From Mycobacterium sp. (lineage in GTDB: Bacteria > Actinomycetota > Actinomycetes > Mycobacteriales > Mycobacteriaceae), in contig JAOPVX010000449.1 of NCBI GenBank assembly GCA_025965975.1, forward strand, positions 1 to 38,061: a stretch of DNA of 38,061 bases. Direction: 5' to 3'. Below the pieces are notes generated by a model. That model did not search any database. It was not told the DNA's origin and saw only the letters and a list, made by a program, of their open reading frames with translations. The translations under genes and the position numbers were made by a program. Below, piece by piece: positions 26,468 to 36,504 of the stretch. Every line of letters starts with the position of its first letter. Within the stretch, counting starts at the first letter, position 1.

Positions 26468-27414
26468 CACTGCCTGCTCTGAATACGTTGTTGCACCTTC
26501 TCGGCGTGGTCGCGCATGTCCTGGGTGATCTCGAAGTGGCCGCCGAACTCGTTGAGATAGCCCGGCGCATACTTGGGGTCCGGCAGCACTTGCCGAAGCC
26601 ACCGATATGGCTTGCGGCGGCGCCACTCCCGCGGATAGCCGACGGAGACCTCCTCGAAGCGCACGCCGTCGTACCACGTGGTGCGGGGGATGTGGAGGTG
26701 CCCATAGACCGAGCAGATCGCGTTGTAACGGGTGTGCCAGTCGGCGGTCGCGGTGGTGCCGCACCATAGCGCGAACTCCGGATAGAACATCGCGTCGCAG
26801 GGTTCGCGGACCAGCGGGAAATGGTTCACCAGCACGGTCGGCGTCATCCAGTCGAGGTCCTCCAGCCGCTTGCGGGTGTGCGTCACCCGGTCGCGGCACC
26901 ACGCGTCGCGGGTCGCGTACGGCTCGGCCGACAGTAGGAACTCATCGGTGCCGACGACGTTGCGCTCCCGCGCGATGGCAAGGCCCTCCGCCTTGGTGGC
27001 CGCGCCCTGCGGCAGGAAGGTGTAGTCGTACAGCAGGAACATCGGCGCGATGGTGGCCGGACCACCCTCCTCGGTCCACACCGGAAACGGGTGCTCGGGG
27101 GTGATGATGCCCATCTCGTCGCACATGTTGACCAGGTAGTCGTAGCGGGCCTTGCCGAAGATCTGCATGGGATCCCGGTTGGTGGTCCACAACTCGTGGT
27201 TACCCGGAACCCAGATGACCTTGGCGAACCGTTTGCGCAACAGATCCAGCGACCAATGGATCTCGTCGGTGCGTTCGGCCACATCCCCCGCCACGATCAG
27301 CCAGTCATCGGGCGTGGACGGGTGCAGCGACTCGGTCACCGGTTTGTTGCCGGTGTGACCCGTGTGGAGGTCGCTGATGGCCCAGAGCGTGGGTCGGCGG
27401 CCATCTCGTGTCAC
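26467..27414 (-). CDS. pptH: Phosphopantetheinyl hydrolase PptH (metallophosphoesterase)
   Basis: This is a calcineurin-like metallophosphoesterase, 315 residues. The metal-binding blocks are in order: SDLHTGH (14-20), AGDVAER (42-48), PGNHELW near 70-76, VNHFP, and YGHLHIP. The M. tuberculosis counterpart (Rv2795c) removes phosphopantetheine from carrier proteins and so opposes PptT. Here it sits directly upstream of pptT with a 1-nt stop/start overlap, an enzyme and counter-enzyme pair in one transcript. The GTG start is preceded by TAGGCT plus 8 nt, suggesting a leaderless promoter for the pptH-pptT-truB operon. Confidence 0.93.
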   Translation of the reverse strand: MTRDGRRPTLWAISDLHTGHTGNKPVTESLHPSTPDDWLIVAGDVAERTDEIHWSLDLLRKRFAKVIWVPGNHELWTTNRDPMQIFGKARYDYLVNMCDEMGIITPEHPFPVWTEEGGPATIAPMFLLYDYTFLPQGAATKAEGLAIARERNVVGTDEFLLSAEPYATRDAWCRDRVTHTRKRLEDLDWMTPTVLVNHFPLVREPCDAMFYPEFALWCGTTATADWHTRYNAICSVYGHLHIPRTTWYDGVRFEEVSVGYPREWRRRKPYRWLRQVLPDPKYAPGYLNEFGGHFEITQDMRDHAEKVQQRIQSRQ

Positions 27415-27422
27415 AGCCGACC

Positions 27423-27428
27423 AGCCTA
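27423..27428 (-). promoter_or_regulatory. pptH operon -10 hexamer TAGGCT
   Basis: TAGGCT, 8 nt, then the pptH GTG on the reverse strand. This is a probable leaderless start driving pptH-pptT-truB. Confidence 0.45.
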
Positions 27429-27566
27429 CTTGCGATGCCGTCAGCGCTCAGTCCGGCAACTAGAACATGTTCCTATTTCCCCTCCGGGCCACCACGACGG
27501 ACCGCTACACTCCCCCGCAGGGTCGGACACATGGGCGGCGCAGCCGCCGTAAAGGCAGGGGGTTCG

Positions 27567-28151
27567 ATGGCCGCCAGACTGCGCGTCCTGTCGGCGCTGT
27601 GCGCGCTGGTCGCAGCGGTGGTCGTGGTCTGGCAGACCAACCCGGCAGGCCCCGCCGCGCCGGGCCGTGTCGAGCTGCGTTCCACGGCTGCTCCTCTGTC
27701 CAACGTGTCGACGACGATCAAGTGGCCGGTGATCGACACGGTCAACCCGCGGCCCTTCGACCCATGTGCGGACATTCCGCTCGACGTGATCCAGCGGATC
27801 GGCCTTGCCTACACGCCGCCGTCGCCCGAGGACGCCCTGCGCTGCCACTATGACGCCGGTAACTACCAGATGGCGGTCGAGGCGTTCGTCTGGCGCACAT
27901 ACGAAGCCACCCTGCCCGCCGACGCCGTCGAACTCGACATCAACGGCCACCGCGCGGCCCAGTACTGGATCATGAAGCCGACGGACTGGAACGACCGCTG
28001 GTGGATCACCTGCATGATCGCGTTCAAGACCAGCTACGGCCTCATCCAGCAGTCGCTGTTCTACTCGCCGATCGAATCCCCCGACAACCCCGACTGCCTG
28101 CAGACCAACCTGCAGCGCGCCCATGAGCTGAGCCCGTACTACAAGTACTAA
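27567..28151 (+). CDS. DUF3558-like exported protein (lppV position)
   Basis: The 194-residue protein begins with a hydrophobic segment (LRVLSALCALVAAVVVVW) that would act as a signal or anchor. It continues with FDPCADIPLDVIQRIGL, the FDPC opening typical of DUF3558 envelope proteins. Cysteines in LRCHYD, WITCMIAF and NPDCLQTN could form disulfides outside the cell. A classical lipobox is not obvious, although M. tuberculosis has the lipoprotein gene lppV near this position. The ATG at 27567 has GGCAGGGGG upstream, and TACACT at 27506-27511 is a possible -10. An in-frame ATG at 27531 is an alternative. It ends in tandem stops (TAATAA). Confidence 0.75.
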   Translation: MAARLRVLSALCALVAAVVVVWQTNPAGPAAPGRVELRSTAAPLSNVSTTIKWPVIDTVNPRPFDPCADIPLDVIQRIGLAYTPPSPEDALRCHYDAGNYQMAVEAFVWRTYEATLPADAVELDINGHRAAQYWIMKPTDWNDRWWITCMIAFKTSYGLIQQSLFYSPIESPDNPDCLQTNLQRAHELSPYYKY

Positions 28152-29232
28152 TAACGCTCGATAAGTACTGCCGCTCGATCTTGTCCATCGGGATCGAGCG
28201 TTCCAGCATCCCGTATGTTTCCTCGCCATCCCACCGGTAGCGCACCCCCGCCTGCTGCAGCGCCGGGAACGTCCAATTGGCGAGCTTGGCCAACTGGTCG
28301 GCAGGAACCTCGCTGGGGTCGGTGGTGTCGTGGGTGGACACGACCGTCTCGCCCTCGATGCGCACGGTGCCGTCAGCCGTCTCAAGCACTACAGAGACGT
28401 CCTCGCCGAGCGGCTGCAGCCTGGTCAGCAGCCACGGCGCCTCGACGACACGCGCTCCGATGAGCTCGCCGTCCCCGTCGAACAGGTACCCCTCGTTGAA
28501 CGTGGGCTGCCCGTCGGGCCGGGGCGGGTAGGCGATGTAACCGAACGCCCGTCCGCTGCAAAACAGCGCCGACTGCCAGCAGTGCCCCCAGAACCCCTCG
28601 AGCTTGCGGACGCCCTGGCGGCGGATCCGCAGACCGCTGCAGGTGAAGGCAAGTTCGGTGCCGCCGACCCGCACAGCGCCGGTCGCTGCGAACAGCTGCT
28701 CGTGGCGGGGCCCGCCCATCAGGTCGCCCTCGATCGACGTCGTGAGCGCCGGACTCGCGTCGGCCTGCAGCGCACCCTGCATCCAGGGCGGCACGGCCAG
28801 CTTCGCCTCGACCTCGAACTGCAGATCCACCAGCGGCCCGTCCTTGCGGCCGGCGACGAGATGGGCCGATGACGTCTGGACTGCCTGCCCGTCGAACGTC
28901 ATCGTCCACACGTTGAACGGCTCGACGCAGGTGAAGGCGAGCGGGCCGGCGCCAAGCGTCATCGGCTTGCCGTCCGCGCCCGCGACGGGCCAGCTGGCTG
29001 CGTCCTGCCGCAGCCGGTGCACGCGACCGTCGGGGAACGCGAGGTTCACCTGAAGTCCGTGGGCATCCCAGTTCGCGGCCACCGCCTCGATGCCGATGCG
29101 GGGCAGGCCGACCCGGCCGCGGTCGTCGAAGACCCAGAAGCTCACCGAATCCCGCATCTCGGGGTTGTCCGGCGGCTCGGCGAACATGTACTGCCGGGCC
29201 CGGTCGATCCCTCCGGTCAGGTCAATTGCCAT
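28042..29232 (-). CDS. CrtC/AttH-like conserved hypothetical protein with run-on C-terminus
   Basis: This 396-residue protein is rich in predicted beta strands: VSFWVFDDRGRVGLPRIGIEAVAANWDAHGLQVNLAFPDG near 30-70, LAFTCVEPFNVWTMTFDG, and a GFWGHCWQSALF segment. This is reminiscent of the hydroxyneurosporene synthase (CrtC/AttH) superfamily of lipocalin-like proteins. I cannot name its reaction. Recognisable sequence ends at about YGMLERSIPMDKIER. The remaining ~45 residues (Ser/Arg/Gly rich) run antisense over the DUF3558 gene, overlapping it by 110 bp. That implies the original stop was lost, perhaps with the local tandem duplication. The ATG at 29232 is reasonable. A TetR remnant lies just upstream in divergent orientation. 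Confidence 0.65.
   Translation of the reverse strand: MAIDLTGGIDRARQYMFAEPPDNPEMRDSVSFWVFDDRGRVGLPRIGIEAVAANWDAHGLQVNLAFPDGRVHRLRQDAASWPVAGADGKPMTLGAGPLAFTCVEPFNVWTMTFDGQAVQTSSAHLVAGRKDGPLVDLQFEVEAKLAVPPWMQGALQADASPALTTSIEGDLMGGPRHEQLFAATGAVRVGGTELAFTCSGLRIRRQGVRKLEGFWGHCWQSALFCSGRAFGYIAYPPRPDGQPTFNEGYLFDGDGELIGARVVEAPWLLTRLQPLGEDVSVVLETADGTVRIEGETVVSTHDTTDPSEVPADQLAKLANWTFPALQQAGVRYRWDGEETYGMLERSIPMDKIERQYLSSVISTCSTGSAHGRAAGWSAGSRGCRGIRSASRTATAG
28143..28179. repeat. Degenerate tandem duplication at the 3' end of the DUF3558 gene
   Basis: AAGTACTAATAACGCTCGAT (28143-28162) is followed by AAGTACTGCCGCTCGAT (28163-28179), the same sequence with a 3-nt gap and changes. The first copy carries the last codons and stops of the DUF3558 gene. 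On the other strand it lies where the CrtC-like protein would be expected to stop. Confidence 0.6.
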
Positions 29233-29248
29233 CCGGGTATCTCTCCTC

Positions 29249-29341
29249 TTCTAACGGGCGACCCAGCGCCGTGCCCTGGTTCTAATGGGCGAGCCGGCGC
29301 CGTGCCCTGGTTCTAGTGAGCGACCCAGCGCCGTGCGCTGG
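29249..29341. repeat. 31-bp tandem repeat, 3 copies
   Basis: Copies begin at 29249, 29280 and 29311 (TTCTAACGGGCGACCCAGCG and so on) with a few substitutions. The third copy runs into the reading frame of the TetR remnant, encoding ERPSAVRW, so the unit derives from inside that former gene. The array fills the gap between the CrtC-like gene start and the TetR remnant. Confidence 0.92.
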
Positions 29342-29530
29342 TCACCTGGCTGGACGGACAACCAGCGACGGGTGGTCGCCGGCCTGCTCGACGTGCTGTG
29401 GAATCTGCCCAGCTATGAGCGATTGGTCGGCGTGTGGGGCGTCGACGGTGAGGACGCCACCGCCGCCATCGGCTGGCTGATGGCCGAGGTGGTAGTCGCG
29501 ATTGAGGACGACAACCCACCGCGTGCGTAG
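29318..29530 (+). pseudogene. TetR-family regulator, C-terminal remnant
   Basis: The frame reads ERPSAVRWSPGWTDNQRRVVAGLLDVLWNLPSYERLVGVWGVDGEDATAAIGWLMAEVVVAIED. This resembles the C-terminal helix of TetR regulators (DVLWxxxSYERL followed by an acid-rich helix). No helix-turn-helix is present upstream; that DNA is occupied by the 31-bp repeat array. The fragment ends at 29530, overlapping the -10 of the CocE gene. It is most likely a truncated regulator. Confidence 0.6.
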
Positions 29531-29533
29531 CCT
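29528..29533 (+). promoter_or_regulatory. CocE-family gene -10 hexamer TAGCCT
   Basis: TAGCCT followed by 7 nt and the GTG at 29541. The hexamer overlaps the TAG stop of the TetR remnant. Confidence 0.45.
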
Positions 29534-29540
29534 TCGTTAG

Positions 29541-31247
29541 GTGACCGCAGTATCGACGTCCGCCCCGTCGCCCGTCCGCTCGCGGATCAGGCAGTACACC
29601 GGCCGCGCCGTCAGCACGCTGCTGAAGCTTCCGCCGCACACCACCGACTACACCGTGCACCGCGGACTGCGCGTGCCGATGCGGGACGGCGTCCACCTGA
29701 TCGCCGACCGTTACGAACCCTCGACCACGAAACCGGCGGGCACGCTGTTGGTCAGGGGCCCGTACGGCCGAGGCTGGCCGTTCTCGGTGCTGTTCGCGGG
29801 TGTCTACGCGTCGCGCGGCTATCACGTCGTTGTGCAGAGTGTGCGGGGAACCTTCGGCTCTGGCGGCGAATTCTCGCCGATGGTCCACGAAATCGCCGAT
29901 GGCGCCGACACGGCCGGCTGGCTGCGCGACCAACCGTGGTTCACCGGATCGTTCGCCACCGTCGGCCTGTCCTATCTCGGCTTCACCCAGTGGGCCCTGC
30001 TGACCGACCCGCCGCAGGAGATGACGGCCGCGGTCATCACCGTCGGCCCGCACGATCTCAGCGCCCCGCGCTGGGGTACGGGTTCGTTCGGGCTCAACGA
30101 CTTCCTCGGCTGGAGCGCTATGGTCACCCACCAGGAGGAACCCAGGATCACCGCCGTTGTCCGGCAGGTGCGGGCCCGACGGGGGCTCGCCAACGCGACC
30201 AGCGCGCTGCCGGTCGGCGAGGCGGGCCGGGCGCTGCTTGGCACCGGCGCGCCGTGGTATGAATCCTGGCTCGAGCATCCCGAACACGACGACCCGCACT
30301 GGGCCCCTCTGCAACTGCATCAGGCGCTGGAGCGCACACAGATTCCGGTGCTGCTGCTCGGCGGATGGCAGGACCTGTTTCTCGAGCAGACGCTGGCGCA
30401 GTACCAGCGTCTGCGTGAGCGTGGGGTGCCCGTCACCGTGACCATCGGGCCGTGGACCCACGCGCAGCTGATGACAAAGGGAGCGCCGACGGTGATCAGA
30501 GAATCGTTGGGCTGGTTGGACGCTCACCTGGCCGGGACCCGCAGCGTGGCACGCACGCCGGTGCGGATCCATGTCAACGGGCACGGATGGCGGGACCTGC
30601 CGGCCTGGCCGCCCGCGATGCCCGGGCAGGCGCTGTTTCTGCAGCCGTCGGGCCGGCTCGGCGACACCGAGCCCGGCGCGGACACGCCGGCGTCGAGCTT
30701 CACCTACTACCCCGCCGACCCGACGCCGACCGTCGGCGGCCGGCTGTTGTCACAGGAGGGGGGCTACCGCAACGACACCCGGCTGGCCGAGCGCGCGGAC
30801 GTGCTGACGTTCACCGGTGCGCCGCTGCCTGCCGATCTCTACGTCGTCGGAACACCGCTTCTGCAGCTGTCGCATTCCTGCGACAACCGCTACAACGACC
30901 TGTTCGTCCGGCTCAGCCAGGTCGATGAGCGCGGCCGTTCCCGCAACGTGAGCGACGGATATCTCTGCGCGACACCGGATTCGCGCAACGTGCGCATCGA
31001 AATGGACGCGATCGCGCACCGCTTCCCCGCGGGGTCGCGCGTGCGGGTGCTGATCGCCGGCGGCTCGCATCCTCGGTTCGCGCGCAATCTCGGCACGGGA
31101 GAACCGTTGATCAGCGGGCGACGGCTGGCCTCGGCAACGCACACGGTGCACCTCGGCGAGGGCGGCACATCGCGGCTCGTGCTGCCCGCGGGGCCGCGGC
31201 CACCGTCAACCGACGAAGCCGCGCACGCGCTCGGCGATCTGCTGTAA
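29541..31247 (+). CDS. CocE/NonD-family X-Pro dipeptidyl-peptidase-like hydrolase
   Basis: This 568-residue serine hydrolase belongs to the CocE/NonD family (acylases, cocaine esterase). The N-terminal alpha/beta-hydrolase core has VPMRDGVHLIADRYEP, the family QSVRGTFGSGGEF and the nucleophile in VGLSYLGFTQWA. PVLLLGGWQDLFLEQTL and IGPWTHAQL likely hold the Asp and His. A C-terminal jelly-roll domain starts around LPAWPPAMPGQALFLQPSG. Rv2800 is the likely counterpart. The GTG start has a TAGCCT 7 nt upstream. The 3' end overlaps the convergent DUF1802 gene by 42 bp. The substrate is unknown. Confidence 0.88.
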   Translation: MTAVSTSAPSPVRSRIRQYTGRAVSTLLKLPPHTTDYTVHRGLRVPMRDGVHLIADRYEPSTTKPAGTLLVRGPYGRGWPFSVLFAGVYASRGYHVVVQSVRGTFGSGGEFSPMVHEIADGADTAGWLRDQPWFTGSFATVGLSYLGFTQWALLTDPPQEMTAAVITVGPHDLSAPRWGTGSFGLNDFLGWSAMVTHQEEPRITAVVRQVRARRGLANATSALPVGEAGRALLGTGAPWYESWLEHPEHDDPHWAPLQLHQALERTQIPVLLLGGWQDLFLEQTLAQYQRLRERGVPVTVTIGPWTHAQLMTKGAPTVIRESLGWLDAHLAGTRSVARTPVRIHVNGHGWRDLPAWPPAMPGQALFLQPSGRLGDTEPGADTPASSFTYYPADPTPTVGGRLLSQEGGYRNDTRLAERADVLTFTGAPLPADLYVVGTPLLQLSHSCDNRYNDLFVRLSQVDERGRSRNVSDGYLCATPDSRNVRIEMDAIAHRFPAGSRVRVLIAGGSHPRFARNLGTGEPLISGRRLASATHTVHLGEGGTSRLVLPAGPRPPSTDEAAHALGDLL

Positions 31248-31766
31248 CGCGGCGTCGTCGTGCACCGGCGCATTCCAGACCGGGTCGACGGCCAACGGCA
31301 CCCAGCTCGTGCAGCCCGCGTATTCGGGGGTGCGCGTCAACCGGATCGGCTCGACCAGCGGACTGGCCTGCACCACCAGCACAGTGAGCCGGTGCTTCGG
31401 CCGGAAGTCCAACCGGTCGGCGCGCACCGACTGCGCTGTCCAGATGTGCAGCTGTGCGATCTCCTCGAGCGCTTCAGGTCGGTTGACTTCAACGGCGGCA
31501 ACGACTTTCGCGCCAGCACGCACTATCACCGCGTCATCGGTGCTGTCGCCGGCCGCGGCCTCAAGCAGGTCACGGTGCTCGGGCCGGACCCGCTCGGTGT
31601 GGCTGTGGGCGACGGTCGGGAACAGCAGGAAGCGCGACGCCGTTACCGCGAAGCGCTTTTCACCGATGCCGCCCTTGCGCAGCAGCACGGTCTGCCGGCC
31701 GTCGAGCATCGCGTGCACGGCAGCGCTCCACTCCTTGAGTGCGGGCTGGGTCAGGGTCGTCGTCAT
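31206..31766 (-). CDS. DUF1802 family protein
   Basis: The 186-residue protein opens ALKEWSAAVHAMLDGRQTVLLRKGGIGEKRFAVTASRFLLFPTVAHS, the recognised start of DUF1802 proteins. No enzymatic function is established that I know of. Its ATG overlaps the DUF2277 stop by 4 nt, so the two are co-translated. It shares 42 bp with the convergent CocE-family gene at the 3' end. Confidence 0.85.
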   Translation of the reverse strand: MTTTLTQPALKEWSAAVHAMLDGRQTVLLRKGGIGEKRFAVTASRFLLFPTVAHSHTERVRPEHRDLLEAAAGDSTDDAVIVRAGAKVVAAVEVNRPEALEEIAQLHIWTAQSVRADRLDFRPKHRLTVLVVQASPLVEPIRLTRTPEYAGCTSWVPLAVDPVWNAPVHDDAALQQIAERVRGFVG

Positions 31767-32053
31767 GCAGTTTCTGATGTCGCCGACTGCGCGGCCTTCA
31801 GGCGGGCCCGCACTTCGGGCCGCCGCAGCGGCGGCACCGTCTTGGGCGGTTGCCGCCGCGGCTGCAGGCCGGTCAGCAGCCGGGTGGTGGTTGCGGTGAC
31901 TTCGGCGACCGCGGTCTCGAAGGCCTCGATGTTGGCGCCCGACGGCCGGGTGATGCCGCTGACCTTACGGACGTACTGTCGCGCGGCCGCCTCGATCTCC
32001 TCGTCGGTCGCCACGGGTTGCAGGCCGCGCAGCTCGGTGATGTTTCGGCACAT
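31763..32053 (-). CDS. DUF2277 family protein
   Basis: This 96-residue protein begins MCRNITELRGLQPVATDEEIEAAARQYVRKVSG, the characteristic DUF2277 sequence. Function is unknown. The ATG at 32053 (MCRNI) is chosen over a GTG at 32062 because the family starts there. It has both a GGGAG and a TATCGT hexamer 7 nt upstream. It is divergent from echA16 with a 23-bp gap and coupled to DUF1802 downstream. Confidence 0.88.
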   Translation of the reverse strand: MCRNITELRGLQPVATDEEIEAAARQYVRKVSGITRPSGANIEAFETAVAEVTATTTRLLTGLQPRRQPPKTVPPLRRPEVRARLKAAQSATSETA

Positions 32054-32060
32054 GTCTCCC

Positions 32061-32070
32061 ACGATAGGTT
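32061..32070. promoter_or_regulatory. Overlapping divergent -10 elements for the DUF2277 gene and echA16
   Basis: ACGATAGGTT contains TATCGT on the reverse strand (7 nt before the DUF2277 ATG) and TAGGTT on the forward strand (6 nt before the echA16 ATG). Two bases are shared, so polymerase could probably occupy only one promoter at a time. Confidence 0.5.
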
Positions 32071-32076
32071 GATGCC

Positions 32077-32835
32077 ATGACGAATGACGATGTCCTGCTC
32101 ATCGACACCCATGACCGGGTCCGGACCCTGACGCTGAACCGGCCGCAGGCCCGCAACGCGTTATCGACGGAGCTGCGCAACCGCTTCTTCGCGGCGCTGC
32201 GGGACGCGGAGGTCGATGATGACGTCGATGTCGTCATCCTCACCGGTGCCGACCCGGTGTTCTGCGCGGGTCTTGACCTCAAGGAGCTGGGCGATTCCGC
32301 GGAACTGCCCGACATCTCGCCCCAGTGGCCTTCGATGACAAAACCGGTGATCGGCGCGATCAACGGGGCGGCGGTGACCGGCGGGCTGGAGTTCGCGCTG
32401 TACTGCGACATCTTGATCGCCTCCGAGCAGGCCCGCTTCGCCGACACCCACGCCAGGGTCGGGCTGCTGCCCGCCTGGGGGCTGAGCGTGCGGCTCCCGC
32501 AGAAGGTGGGCGTCGGGCTGGCCCGCAGGATGAGCCTGACCGGTGACTATCTGTCGGCCGCCGATGCGCTGCGGGCCGGGCTGGTCACCGAGGTGGTGCC
32601 GCACGACGAGTTGCTGCCGACCGCGCGCCGGGTCGCGGCGGCGATTGTGGGCAACAACCACAACGCGGTCCGCGCGCTGCTGGCGTCCTATCACCGCATA
32701 GACGATGCCGCGACCAGCGAGGGCCTTGCGATCGAGGCGCAGTCGGCGAACCAATGGATGCGCAGCGCGAGCGGCGACGACATCGCCGCCAACCGCGCCG
32801 CGGTGTTGCAGCGGGGGCGCGCACAGGTACGCTGA
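32077..32835 (+). CDS. echA16: Enoyl-CoA hydratase/isomerase EchA16-like
   Basis: This is a crotonase-fold protein of 252 residues. The family signatures are VRTLTLNRPQARNALS, the oxyanion-hole segment PVFCAGLDLKELG, and KPVIGAINGAAVTGGLEFALYCDILIASEQARFADTHARVGLLPAWG. Family members hydrate enoyl-CoA or isomerise related CoA esters. The second catalytic Glu of classical hydratases falls where this protein reads VGLLPAWGLSV, so hydratase activity is uncertain. Synteny suggests Rv2831 (EchA16). The ATG at 32077 has TAGGTT 6 nt upstream. Confidence 0.85.
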   Translation: MTNDDVLLIDTHDRVRTLTLNRPQARNALSTELRNRFFAALRDAEVDDDVDVVILTGADPVFCAGLDLKELGDSAELPDISPQWPSMTKPVIGAINGAAVTGGLEFALYCDILIASEQARFADTHARVGLLPAWGLSVRLPQKVGVGLARRMSLTGDYLSAADALRAGLVTEVVPHDELLPTARRVAAAIVGNNHNAVRALLASYHRIDDAATSEGLAIEAQSANQWMRSASGDDIAANRAAVLQRGRAQVR

Positions 32836-32858
32836 CCCCCTTTTGCGCGAGCGTGCGT

Positions 32859-33420
32859 TCAGCGCACGCGAGCGATAGCCGCCCAACCGAATTCGTTCGT
32901 CTTGACCGCAACATCGTCGAAACCCGCCGTCGCCAACCGCTCGGCTGGCGACGCGGGATCGACCGGGTTGTAGGTGTCGCCCTCGTGCGCGGCGGCAAGA
33001 TCGTCGCTGCCAAGGCTGTCACTGGCGACCAGCGCCGCACCGGGCCGCAGCACGCGCCACTTCGGCGAACAGCGGGTCCTGCAGCTCGATGGTCGCAGCG
33101 TGGTGCAGCATCGTGAACCACGCTGCGCCGGTGAGCGTGCCATCAGCGAATTCGAGTCGGGTGGCGTCGCCGTTGATGATTTCGACCGACGGGCTTTCGG
33201 CGACGCGTTCGCGCAAACGGGCCGCCAGGTCGTCGTCGATCTCTACCGACCTCAGGCGCATGGTGACCGTGCCGAGCACGTCGGTGGTGGCGCCATAGCC
33301 GGGCCCGACCTCGAGGACGTCGTCGCCGACATCGGTCTTGCCAAGTGCCCACGGCAGGATCACCTCGCGGATCATCTGCCGCCACTGTTCACTGCCGCAA
33401 TTCCGGTGAGCCTCGTTCAC
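32859..33420 (-). pseudogene. SAM-dependent methyltransferase, single frameshift
   Basis: Two overlapping frames together make one class I methyltransferase. The first (from a GTG at 33420) has VGDDVLEVGPGYGATTDVLG (SAM motif I), VEIDDDLAARLRER, INGDATRLEFADG and AAWFTMLHH, up to LFAEVAR. The second resumes at VLRPGAALVASDSLGSDDL and ends FGWAAIARVR. The switch is at about 33050-33058, where one extra base would restore AR-VLRPG. It is either a recent loss of function or a sequencing error. A full protein would be about 185 residues. Confidence 0.85.
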
Positions 33421-33491
33421 ATTCGCAGCCCACGACCGTGCGCGTTCGCGAGGAATTCCCCGGTGTGTCGGCCGTAGAACGGCTCACGACA

Positions 33492-36394
<2,903 letters not shown>

Positions 36395-36403
<9 letters not shown>

Positions 36404-36504
36404 GGCGCTCGTCGCACAACCGCTCATCAACCATGGCGCCCGTCGCGCAACCGCTCATCAACCATGCCGCTCTTCGCGCAAGCGCTCATCGCGCCGACCG
36501 CTCA
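36395..36504. repeat. 31-bp tandem repeat between infB and rbfA, 3 copies plus a degenerate fourth
   Basis: Units start ATCAACCATG at 36395, 36426 and 36457, with a diverged copy near 36488. On the coding strand each carries CATGGTTGATG, a copy of the rbfA initiation region (ATGGTTGATG). Decoy start codons are therefore placed upstream of the real one. The array occupies the whole infB-rbfA gap. Confidence 0.93.
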
